Positions 7,726 to 14,700 of a DNA stretch of 64,000 bases are shown in pieces. Both the position numbers and the translations under genes were made by a program. Source of the stretch: Alphaproteobacteria bacterium (GTDB lineage: Bacteria > Pseudomonadota > Alphaproteobacteria > Rhodobacterales > Rhodobacteraceae); assembly GCA_030433335.1 (NCBI GenBank), contig JAUILL010000002.1, positions 1 to 64,000 on the forward strand, read 5' to 3'. The notes under the pieces are model-generated. The model was given only the letters and a program-made list of their open reading frames with translations. It had not been told where the DNA came from and made no database searches. Position 1 is the first letter of the stretch. Every line of letters begins with the position of its first letter.

Positions 7726-8154
7726 ATGCAAGTCAGCGATATTGATCATGTCCATCTCGAGGTCCGTGACAGGGACGTGGCCGCCGAGTGGTACCGGCGC
7801 GTCCTTGGTCTCGTTCGACATGAAAGGCTGGCATCATGGGCGGAAGACCCTATGGGACCGCTCATCCTCGCCACGGTTGACATGAAGCCTCTGCTCTCCC
7901 TGTTCACCCGCGAATGCCAGGCTTCGTCACGTGATACGACCATCGCGTTTCGTGTGTCCGGTCAGGAGTTCCTCGATTTCCTCGTAGGACTACCCAGCCT
8001 GAAACTTACCCGTAGGTCTGGCGGTCAGCTGACCGCCGCCGATTTGGTCGATCACGACCTGTCTTGGTCACTGTATTTCGCTGATCCGGACGGAAACCGT
8101 TTGGAGGTGACGACCTACGACTACGACAATGTCAGAAATGCGCTCTCCGAATAA
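7726..8154 (+). CDS. VOC-superfamily protein (glyoxalase/dioxygenase fold)
   Basis: A 142-residue protein of the vicinal-oxygen-chelate superfamily, which includes glyoxalase I, extradiol dioxygenases and fosfomycin/bleomycin resistance proteins. The N-terminal repeat begins DIDHVHLEVRDRDVAAEWYR with a candidate metal-binding His. The C-terminal repeat has the typical YFADPDGNRLEVTTYDYD with the metal-binding Glu. The start at 7726 is chosen over the upstream 7606 frame because the fold begins there and AGAGAG precedes it. Enzyme versus resistance/binding role cannot be told. It stands alone in the element. Confidence 0.8.
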   Translation: MQVSDIDHVHLEVRDRDVAAEWYRRVLGLVRHERLASWAEDPMGPLILATVDMKPLLSLFTRECQASSRDTTIAFRVSGQEFLDFLVGLPSLKLTRRSGGQLTAADLVDHDLSWSLYFADPDGNRLEVTTYDYDNVRNALSE

Positions 8155-8163
8155 TGTCAGTTC

Positions 8164-8232
8164 TGTCCGTACTGCCACCTCGGATCGTCGGAAATGCTGC
8201 AGAGGGGATGGATATCCCCTTTGGTGACGCCG
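8164..8232. repeat. Partial, diverged copy of the R1/R2 repeat
   Basis: About 70 bp resembling the first part of R1 (1764-1845) and R2, including a shared GGAAAT, CTGCAG and GACGCCGC in the same order, with gaps. It lies just after the VOC gene. The rest of the repeat is missing. Confidence 0.55.
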
Positions 8233-8298
8233 CGCTGAAGTCTCAGCAATGGTGCCGAAGTGCAGCTCAGGGCCGTCTGTTACGACGGCCCAAGGCCT

Positions 8299-8931
8299 TC
8301 AGATTTCCACCGCCTCTGCGATGGTCAGCGCATCTTCGAGCTCAACGCCGAGATAGCGCACCGTGCTATCCATTTTCGTATGGCCCAGCAAAAGCTGCAC
8401 GGCGCGCAGGTTGCCGGTTTTGCGGTATATCTGCGCCACCTTGGTTCGCCGCATGGATTGGGTGCCGTAGGCGCTGGGCTCGAGGCCGATCGAAGTCACC
8501 CATTCACGCACCAGACGCGCGTATTGTCTTGTTGAAATATGAAGGCGCTTGTGGAAGCGGCCCGGCCACAAATGTTCCGATCCGGTCATCAAGGGATCCT
8601 CGAGCCAAGCCGCGACAGCCTTTCGCGTTCCCTCGATGATCTCGAAGCTGATCGGTTTACGCGTCTTGCTCTGCACGATTGAAGCGCGGTGCTTGACCTG
8701 TCCGGCAGCATAGACGTCAGCGACCTTTAGTTTCACCAAGTCGCAGCCCCGCAACTTGCTGTCGATGGCAAGATTAAATAGCGCCAGCTCTCGGATTTTC
8801 TGCGCGATCTCAAGGCGAACCCGGATCGCCCATACGTGTTTCGGTGCAAGCGGTCGCTTCTGGCCGACGATCCGGCCCTTGTTCCAAGTTGGGCGACACG
8901 CACGAATGGCAGGCAGGTTTGTATTTGGCAT
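8299..8931 (-). CDS. Tyrosine recombinase (site-specific integrase)
   Basis: A 210-residue tyrosine recombinase made almost only of the catalytic domain. Candidate active-site residues: Arg in SKLRGCDLVKL, Lys in QSKTRKPISFE, Arg in GTQSMRRTK, His in LLLGHTKMD and Tyr in STVRYLGVE. The usual His of the HxxR motif is Gln here (TQSMRR). The start at 8931 is set by GGAGG seven bases upstream; the longer frame to 9003 lacks such a site. A perfect 8-bp hairpin (8270-8291) lies just past the stop but has no T-run. It sits about 1.2 kb from the right end of the element and is the likely integration enzyme. Confidence 0.82.
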   Translation of the reverse strand: MPNTNLPAIRACRPTWNKGRIVGQKRPLAPKHVWAIRVRLEIAQKIRELALFNLAIDSKLRGCDLVKLKVADVYAAGQVKHRASIVQSKTRKPISFEIIEGTRKAVAAWLEDPLMTGSEHLWPGRFHKRLHISTRQYARLVREWVTSIGLEPSAYGTQSMRRTKVAQIYRKTGNLRAVQLLLGHTKMDSTVRYLGVELEDALTIAEAVEI

Positions 8932-9120
8932 AGTGGTTCCTCCCATCCACCACGCCCACCACGTCCTCGGCAGCATGCCGACACCCGATCCTACCACATT
9001 CACCGCGCTTAAAGGCGATCAAGTCGGACAATGCAGCCGCACCGCCGCGTGTCCGCTCCGAGCCCATGTTGACCGATGCTGCGCTGAGAACCAATGGCGG
9101 CTTTGACGACTTATCCGATC

Positions 9121-9732
9121 TCAAACAGTATCCCTGTATCGACAGAGCCAAACCGTATGTAGACCACAACGCTCATCCTCGACGATGTGATCTATGATCC
9201 CGAAGCCGTGCCGGTCCAGCAGTGTGCGATATTCCTCGCTATCTAGACTGGAGTGGTAGAGTGGCTCCCCCTCAAACTCACCAATTGCATCCCCGTGGCA
9301 TGGTCCGCTGGTGAACATAAGCGTGGCCGCAGGCGCGGCATGCCGTTCAAACACCGGAAACATCTGGCGTTGACCATTTGGTGTCAGATGAAAACTGCTA
9401 TTCCACGCCACGATGCCATTGAATTTCTTGTCCAGTTGAAGGTCACGCATATCTGAAATCAACCAGTCACACTCTGGCAAATTTCTTCGCGAAATCTCAA
9501 TCAACTCTGGGGATGCGTCGATCCCAGTGACGGCGAAGCCTTTGTCAAAAAGATATTGGCCAATTGGCTTTCCAGACCCGGACCCGATATCCAAGACTGA
9601 ACCGCTGGCGGGCAGTAGCTGAACGAATTTCTCAAGCCAAACTTCCTCCTGAGGCTCTGAGCCTCGAAGGCGGGCCCAAGCCTGTGCGTGTCGGCGATAT
9701 AGACCAGTGATCTCATCAGCTTCTCTGGACAT
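9121..9732 (-). CDS. Class I SAM-dependent methyltransferase
   Basis: A 203-residue class I methyltransferase. Motif I is clear (SVLDIGSGSGKPIG, about residues 45-58), followed by an acidic end of strand 2 (VTGIDASPELIEI) and motif IV-like WNSSFHLTPNGQRQMF. Family members transfer a methyl group from S-adenosylmethionine to small molecules, proteins or nucleic acids; nothing here fixes the acceptor. It is a single gene on the minus strand between the integrase and repeat R2, as accessory cargo. Confidence 0.8.
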   Translation of the reverse strand: MSREADEITGLYRRHAQAWARLRGSEPQEEVWLEKFVQLLPASGSVLDIGSGSGKPIGQYLFDKGFAVTGIDASPELIEISRRNLPECDWLISDMRDLQLDKKFNGIVAWNSSFHLTPNGQRQMFPVFERHAAPAATLMFTSGPCHGDAIGEFEGEPLYHSSLDSEEYRTLLDRHGFGIIDHIVEDERCGLHTVWLCRYRDTV

Positions 9733-9776
9733 AGGTTAGTGTTGTCCGGCCGTTCAAAATAAGCAAGTAGATGGCT

Positions 9777-10077
9777 GCTTTGTCCCGCACTACCGACCTC
9801 CGATCGTTTGAAATGCTGCAGCGGGAATGAGTGGCCGCTTAGATGACGCCGCTGTGCCGCGCCTACGGTCGCCTCAAACGGCACGAAGGGGCTGGAAGTA
9901 ACGATGCCGCAATCAGCGGGGTTCATCGTCAGATATCTGGCTCACGCTCAAGCTTGATCGTTTCGAAGCACCAACCGCCCTTGCCGCCCGCAAACAACCA
10001 CAAAACACGCGTATATTTCTCTTGACAGGCCTTGCGCACGCTTTTGGTTTCGTTTGCGCACTCATCTGGCTTTTCTG
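9777..10077. repeat. 300-bp direct repeat R2
   Basis: Second copy of R1 (1762-2062), same orientation. It lies inside the element, 28 bases from the right attachment arm, while R1 lies outside the left end. Recombination between R1 and R2 would delete about 8.0 kb but would not restore the tRNA; only crossover at GGGTT would. Confidence 0.85.
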
Positions 10078-10105
10078 ACTCGAGCGTAAAAACTTACCTC
10101 AAATA

Positions 10106-10116
10106 GGTTAAAATAA
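10106..10116 (+). other. Right attachment arm
   Basis: Plus-strand GGTTAAAATAA next to the right core CAACCC (10117-10122). It mirrors the left arm at 2106-2116, with one mismatch in 11. Confidence 0.65.
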
Positions 10117-10117
10117 C

Positions 10118-10174
10118 AACCCCCGACCTGAGAATTAGAAGTTCCCTGCTCTATTCCAGCTGAGCTAACGGCCC
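10118..10174 (-). pseudogene. tRNA-Arg(UCU), 5' fragment (attR side)
   Basis: On the minus strand: acceptor GGGCCGT, D-stem GCTC/GAGC with a 10-base loop, anticodon stem GGGAA/TTCTC (one G-U) with loop CTTCTAA (anticodon TCT at 10139-10137), variable AGGTC, T-stem 5' strand GGGGG, then TT. After that the sequence no longer fits a tRNA. The missing T-loop, T-stem 3' strand, acceptor and CCA are at 2080-2105. It should be transcribed from the original promoter to its right but cannot make a tRNA. Confidence 0.9.
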
Positions 10175-10510
10175 TCACGGAGCGCTGTATCTGATAATTC
10201 TTCCTCTGTTGTCAACAGAACAACAATCTAGGAATCGCATGTTCGCAGTTTTGCGGAACGCTTTGCCTGAACACAGTTCAACATCGAGAAAAACCCACAG
10301 AGGGGCCTCTTCCACGGCATATTCCCGTCACAATTCCGGAATGTCAGTGCGCCTATCAGGAAAAATCATCAAGAAAACTGGAAATTCCTGTTGCAATCTC
10401 GAGGCCTGACAATCCCTCGCTTCGACGCAATCCGTCCCAAGTAAAGCCAGATTTGTTAACCATAGTTACAAAAAAGCGGCGAAGACCGCTTGTAAGAGTT
10501 TTGGAGAGCG
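10175..10510. other. Intergenic region upstream of the polysaccharide locus
   Basis: No gene is seen. The minus-strand promoter of the split tRNA should lie just right of 10174. TTAACCAT at 10456-10463, followed by a GTTAC six bases on, resembles a CtrA half-site, and could contribute to control of the sugar transferase gene. This is weak. Confidence 0.35.
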
Positions 10511-11614
10511 ATGATGAGTTTCCTTGCCCACGGGCGTGCCTTTGGCACAGCGTCCGGGCCGGTAATGGCCGTACCCCTATCTGAACATGCCCCTATGCGC
10601 CGCGGGATCACGACGGGCTTTGCGCCGCGCAACCCTCGGATTCACCGTATTTACAACGCAGCAGTGGTTTCGGTCGTCATTCTCGTCTTTCTTCCGCTCA
10701 TGGCGTTGATCGCGGTTGCACTGCTTGTGACGCAGGGCCCCCGGATCATTTATTCCGGTGAGCGCATCGGAAAGGATCAGAAGCCTTTCAACATTCTCAA
10801 GTTCCGCACTCTGGATGATAAAAAGGCGGCGGAACTCACCGCCAATCAGGTTTTGCCAACGGGCAGCAACATCGAAACGCCTCTTGGCCGCTTCCTTCGG
10901 GCGTCGCGCCTCGATGAGCTGCCGCAACTCTTTAATGTCCTGCGCGGGGATATGAACTTGGTGGGTCCACGGCCTGTTCGCGAAGCCATTGCGCAGATCG
11001 AACGTCAACGTGTGCCCGACTATGATCGCAAATTTGCTGTGAAGCCGGGACTGGTGGGCCATTCTCAGGCCTACATGACCCACGGCACCACAAAGCGGAT
11101 TCGGTCGCGCTATAACAACATGCTGATTGATGCGCCTGTGAATTATCGCGCCGAGGTCGCTCTGTTCGGGAAAGTTGGGTTCAATGTTCTGCGCCGCGCC
11201 ATCCAAGAGACCCGCAAGCGTTTGACAGGCAAGCGCTCAGATCAACTAGCAACCGAACGCGCATCCCGGATGAGTTTGCGTCTGCTGGATCGCCGCACGG
11301 GAATAGCGCAATCCGTCGCTGCTTTGGACGGTCAGACCATCGTACTGTCGCGGCCGATCGCCTTGCCCTTCATACACGATTTGCAGGTTCGGATCACCCT
11401 TGGGAATGGCCGCATTCGGAATGCGCGGGTCACGTTGACCCCGTTAGACGAGATCGGTGCCCGCTTTGCCTATGAGTGCAAGACCGATGCAGGCCAATAT
11501 ACCATCGAACGCTATGCCCTGGATCTGGCGGTCGTGGGCCCAGCCTGCCCGCCCAAACGCCAAGAAGCAGCCCTGATCGAAGGGCAGCCCATCTCGCTTC
11601 ACGCATTGGCCTAA
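10511..11614 (+). CDS. Undecaprenyl-phosphate sugar-1-phosphate transferase with extra C-terminal domain
   Basis: This enzyme starts a polysaccharide repeat unit by moving a sugar-1-phosphate from a nucleotide sugar to undecaprenyl phosphate at the inner membrane. After an N-terminal tail there is one hydrophobic segment (about 48-73). Next come the bacterial sugar-transferase blocks: GERIGKDQKPFNILKFRTL, SRLDELPQLFNVLRGDMNLV and GPRP, and KPGLVGHSQAYMTHGTT. Residues ~255-367 form an additional soluble domain absent from the minimal family; its LTPLDEIGARFAYE stretch faintly recalls a PilZ barrel. The start follows GGAG. It leads a short plus-strand operon with the next two genes. Confidence 0.85.
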   Translation: MMSFLAHGRAFGTASGPVMAVPLSEHAPMRRGITTGFAPRNPRIHRIYNAAVVSVVILVFLPLMALIAVALLVTQGPRIIYSGERIGKDQKPFNILKFRTLDDKKAAELTANQVLPTGSNIETPLGRFLRASRLDELPQLFNVLRGDMNLVGPRPVREAIAQIERQRVPDYDRKFAVKPGLVGHSQAYMTHGTTKRIRSRYNNMLIDAPVNYRAEVALFGKVGFNVLRRAIQETRKRLTGKRSDQLATERASRMSLRLLDRRTGIAQSVAALDGQTIVLSRPIALPFIHDLQVRITLGNGRIRNARVTLTPLDEIGARFAYECKTDAGQYTIERYALDLAVVGPACPPKRQEAALIEGQPISLHALA

Positions 11615-11629
11615 GCCCGGTAGATCGAC

Positions 11630-12718
11630 ATGGTACAGCGTATTGCATTTATCCTGCCCCACTTCCGGATGGGCGGCGCCGAGCAAGTTATCTTGCGCCT
11701 GCTCACCTCTCTTGACCGGAGCCGCTTTCAACCTGCCCTGATCTTGCAGAGCCGTGATGGTGCCCTGCTGGACCAAATCCCTGCAGACGTCCGCGTTCTG
11801 GATCTGGCGGGTGCACGGGCCAGCCGCGCCGTCTTTGGCCTCGCCCGCATTCTGCGGCGCGAACGGTTCGACCTCACATACACCGCGACCAATGCGGGCA
11901 ATCTGCTCGCCCTGGCTGCACTCCGTTTGTCGGGCACCAAGACACGCGCCGTGATCTCGGAACACACGCCCCTGAATGGCTTTCTGGGTCAGGTCGGCGC
12001 TCGAAATCTTCGGGTCGCCCTGATGCGGGCGCTCTATCCCTCTGCCTCTGCCCTAGTGGCTCCCCTCCCCCAGATCGGAGAGGAACACCGCACGCTGCTA
12101 GGTGCAAAGGTGCCGCGCTTCACTTGCCTGCCGAACCCCGTGGTGGATGCCCTGGCAGAGCTGACAGCCCCCAAAGGTCGCTTGACCCGCTTGGTCAGTG
12201 TCGGACGCCTTGCACCCGAAAAGCGCTTTGACCTGATGATCGATGCCTTTTCTCTGGCCCATGCCCGCAACCCCGATTTGCGCCTGACGATTCATGGCGA
12301 AGGTCCATGCCGTGCGGAACTCGAAGCACAAATTTCGGCGTATGGTCTCAAGGGTGCTGTCTCTCTGCCCGGATTGAACCGCGACATTCCGGCCGCATTG
12401 GCCGATGCCGACATGTTCCTTTGCACATCGCGGCTCGAAGGGTTGGGCAACGCAATCATTGAAGCAATGGCCGCAGGTCTGCCCGTGCTTAGCGTCGATT
12501 GCCCCTATGGTCCGCCGCATCTGCTCGAGGATGGCGAAAGCGGCGCGCTGGTGCGCTCTGACGCACCCGAAGACATTGCCGCCGAAATTCTGGCCATGAC
12601 CGCCGATCCGGCCCGTCGCCAGACCTACCGTCAGCGCGGACAAGCGATGGCGGCCCGTTATCAACTCGGGGCGTCCATCCGCGCCCACGAGACCCTGTTT
12701 TCCCTTGCATGCCAGTGA
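11630..12718 (+). CDS. GT4-family glycosyltransferase
   Basis: A 362-residue GT-B glycosyltransferase. The N-terminal domain starts with FILPHFRMGGAEQVILRLLT, the loop that contacts acceptor and donor. The C-terminal domain contains SVGRLAPEKRFDLMIDAF and the donor-binding CTSRLEGLGNAIIEAMAAGLP (about 265-285), ending with a short helix. It adds one sugar to the lipid-linked repeat unit on the cytoplasmic side. It starts 15 bases after the sugar transferase gene and is followed after 17 bases by the acetyltransferase-like gene, so it is operonic. Confidence 0.88.
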   Translation: MVQRIAFILPHFRMGGAEQVILRLLTSLDRSRFQPALILQSRDGALLDQIPADVRVLDLAGARASRAVFGLARILRRERFDLTYTATNAGNLLALAALRLSGTKTRAVISEHTPLNGFLGQVGARNLRVALMRALYPSASALVAPLPQIGEEHRTLLGAKVPRFTCLPNPVVDALAELTAPKGRLTRLVSVGRLAPEKRFDLMIDAFSLAHARNPDLRLTIHGEGPCRAELEAQISAYGLKGAVSLPGLNRDIPAALADADMFLCTSRLEGLGNAIIEAMAAGLPVLSVDCPYGPPHLLEDGESGALVRSDAPEDIAAEILAMTADPARRQTYRQRGQAMAARYQLGASIRAHETLFSLACQ

Positions 12719-12735
12719 CCGGAGGAGGAGCCCGC

Positions 12736-13794
12736 ATGTCCCGCCCTGCAATGTTCGAATTCGATAACACCCGTCGCGATGACTTCGTCACCCTCATGCG
12801 AGACGTCTTTTCCGCAGAAAGTGCGGCGCGCAAAGCGGTCGCTTGGGAATGGCTGTTCAAAAAGCCGGATGCCAGCGGTGCACGCACCTTTGGTCGCGGC
12901 ACGCAGAAAGATGGCGCAATGGTCGGCGCCTGCTTGATCCTGCCCCACACCCTATGGATCGAGGGCAAGGAATCACAGTCTTGGTGGCCTGTGGCGGTCG
13001 GCGTCGATCCGCGCCACCGCGGCGCTGGCCTGCCGATCGTTCGGAGTTTCTTTAACAATGGCCCCTACTACGGTGGGATGCCCGCAAACGAAGAAATCGC
13101 CAGCCTCTATCGCAAGCTTGGCATGACAGGTGAAGTCATGCTGCGGAACTACTTTGCGCCCCTGCGGCCGGGTCGGATGCTGTCCCGCCGCAAAGGTCTG
13201 CCCGCGCCGATGGGCAGCGCTGTCGACGGCTCGTTCCGCATTGCCCGCAACATTTCCCAGCGCAAAGTGCCCGCCCTGCGCGAAGACGAGCGGATCACCA
13301 ACGTTCTGCATTTCGGCGCGGCCTTCAACGATCTGTGGAGCCGTGCGAAATACGGATACCGGATGACGCTCGCGCGTGATGCAGACTATCTCAACTGGCG
13401 CTTCCAGCAATTCCCGCTACACCACTACGACACGCTCGCGCTCTGGCAGGGCGAGACCCTGCGCGGCTATGTCGTAACGCGTCTCGAGGAAAAGCAAGAC
13501 CGGACCAACGGGCTGATCGTCGATATCTTTACCGAAAGCGGCGACGAACGCTCCTATGCCCTGCTCTTGCGCGCCGCGAACCAGTTGATGGAACGTCAGG
13601 GCGCTGAACAGGCCATCTTGCAACTGCCCGAATGTGCGTGGCCCGTCTCGCTGCTCAAGGGCCTCGGGTTCCTGCACAGCAAACCCATGACTTTGCTCCA
13701 GCTTCATGCTGAAGATTCAAAGATGAATGCGCAGATGCCCTTGCTCCATCGGCATTGGTATTTCACCCGCGCCGACAGCGATCAGGACTACTAA
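12736..13794 (+). CDS. GNAT-like acetyltransferase of the polysaccharide locus
   Basis: A 352-residue protein resembling the two-lobed GNAT/FemAB-like acyltransferases found in exopolysaccharide loci. A GNAT-type acetyl-CoA loop is suggested by WWPVAVGVDPRHRGAGLP (about 82-99). Further on, DADYLNWRFQQFP is a block common in this group, followed by a second GNAT-like lobe. It probably acylates a sugar amine or hydroxyl. The start at 12736 is preceded by GGAGGAGGAG; the earlier frame start at 12709 would overlap the previous gene. Its end overlaps the convergent sulfotransferase gene by 4 bases. Confidence 0.7.
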   Translation: MSRPAMFEFDNTRRDDFVTLMRDVFSAESAARKAVAWEWLFKKPDASGARTFGRGTQKDGAMVGACLILPHTLWIEGKESQSWWPVAVGVDPRHRGAGLPIVRSFFNNGPYYGGMPANEEIASLYRKLGMTGEVMLRNYFAPLRPGRMLSRRKGLPAPMGSAVDGSFRIARNISQRKVPALREDERITNVLHFGAAFNDLWSRAKYGYRMTLARDADYLNWRFQQFPLHHYDTLALWQGETLRGYVVTRLEEKQDRTNGLIVDIFTESGDERSYALLLRAANQLMERQGAEQAILQLPECAWPVSLLKGLGFLHSKPMTLLQLHAEDSKMNAQMPLLHRHWYFTRADSDQDY

Positions 13795-14696
13795 GAGCGC
13801 GTCACCCCGATGTTCCGCTCTTCGGGGTGATACCCTGTCCGTTTCCAGCACCAGTCGGGCCAGACAATCCCGCGCATCGCTCCACGTAGGCGGTGCGCTA
13901 ATACCAAAAGCGTCAGCGGCATCAGATAGGCCAAAATCCCTGCGACAACCATGACCGTGAGGTCCTTTTGGCTCAGAGGTTTGCGCGGCGCCCGGTCGAA
14001 ACTGGTGTTGGCCTCATACTGGCTCTCCATTTCATCGACACTGCCAGACACCCCCAAAAATCGTAGAAGGGACGCACGCAAGCGCCCGTCGTCTTTGTGC
14101 AGATCCTCGTAGCGCACATAGAAACAGTCCCTGCGCCGCGACAACCGCTTCAGGTAGCGACCATAAAGGGTGTTCACGACGCTTGCGCGGGCGATATCCG
14201 CATAGCGCCGGAACCCCTCCGAAGGGGTTCGTCCAAAACCCGACAAGCGCGACAGGATCATCCCCTCGGTCCGGCGATGCACCAGAACAAACTTCGCATC
14301 GGGAAAGGCCCGCTTCAGTCGGCGATACATCATCGTATGGTGCGGGGACTTCTCGACCCAGGCCTCGGCCCCCTGCGCCCTAGCATGGCGGTCCATCACG
14401 ATCCGGAACAGATCGGCATAGCTCTTGGCGTCTCGCATATCGACAGCCAAAAGTTCCGGCGTCAGCCCCAAAAGCTGCCCATAATCGGACAGAACGAAAG
14501 CCTGCGCGAACCGCACGCGGCTCTCCAAACGGGACCAAGGCCCGAAAGCTTTGGCAAAGTGCGAGAAGTAGATGCTTTCGTGAACACCGCGATGCTCGGG
14601 GGCCTCAACGGCAGCGACCGAAGGCAAAGCCGCCAACTGGTTCGCCATCCAAGTGGTGCCAGAGCGCTGCAAGCCCAGAACAAAGATCGGTGTCAC
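13791..14696 (-). CDS. Sulfotransferase with C-terminal membrane segment
   Basis: A 301-residue PAPS-dependent sulfotransferase. The 5'-phosphosulfate-binding loop is at the very N-terminus (VLGLQRSGTTWMANQLA), and the 3'-phosphate-binding region is VLVHRRTEGMILSRLSGFGR (about 136-155). Near residues 248-268 there is a hydrophobic stretch (MVVAGILAYLMPLTLLVLA) that should anchor it in the membrane. It is the last gene of the long minus-strand polysaccharide operon, 4 bases after the GT2 gene, so it may sulfate the polymer or its lipid-linked unit. Glycolipid sulfation is an alternative. Confidence 0.8.
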   Translation of the reverse strand: MTPIFVLGLQRSGTTWMANQLAALPSVAAVEAPEHRGVHESIYFSHFAKAFGPWSRLESRVRFAQAFVLSDYGQLLGLTPELLAVDMRDAKSYADLFRIVMDRHARAQGAEAWVEKSPHHTMMYRRLKRAFPDAKFVLVHRRTEGMILSRLSGFGRTPSEGFRRYADIARASVVNTLYGRYLKRLSRRRDCFYVRYEDLHKDDGRLRASLLRFLGVSGSVDEMESQYEANTSFDRAPRKPLSQKDLTVMVVAGILAYLMPLTLLVLAHRLRGAMRGIVWPDWCWKRTGYHPEERNIGVTRS

Positions 14697-14700
14697 AATG

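Larger units (their letters stand above)
2101..10122. mobile_element. ~8.0-kb integrated element splitting tRNA-Arg(UCU)
   Basis: The segment lies between two copies of a GGGTT core (2101-2105 and 10118-10122), each at the break in the split tRNA. Just inside each core are 11-bp arms: minus-strand GGTTAAGATAA at the left end and TTATTTTAACC at the right. Joining the ends gives a 28-bp site of two inverted arms (10 of 11 matching) around a 6-bp centre, the form of a tyrosine-recombinase crossover site. Inside are a tyrosine recombinase, an intact foreign-looking tRNA-Arg(UCU), a broken gene, adh-proC/lrp, lysE-phzF, a VOC gene, a methyltransferase and repeat R2. Precise excision at GGGTT would restore the host tRNA. 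Confidence 0.82.

Noticed and set aside
8270-8291. Perfect 8-bp hairpin after the integrase as terminator
   Set aside because: It has no T-run on either strand; noted only in the integrase entry.
9501-9926. 141-codon minus frame through repeat R2, also open in R1 from 1911
   Set aside because: The common start lies in the repeat, but the two frames run into unrelated tails and overlap the methyltransferase gene in R2; no ribosome-binding site or family.
10456-10463. CtrA half-site TTAACCAT as a firm regulatory call
   Set aside because: An 8-base match without a proper second half at the expected distance is too weak.
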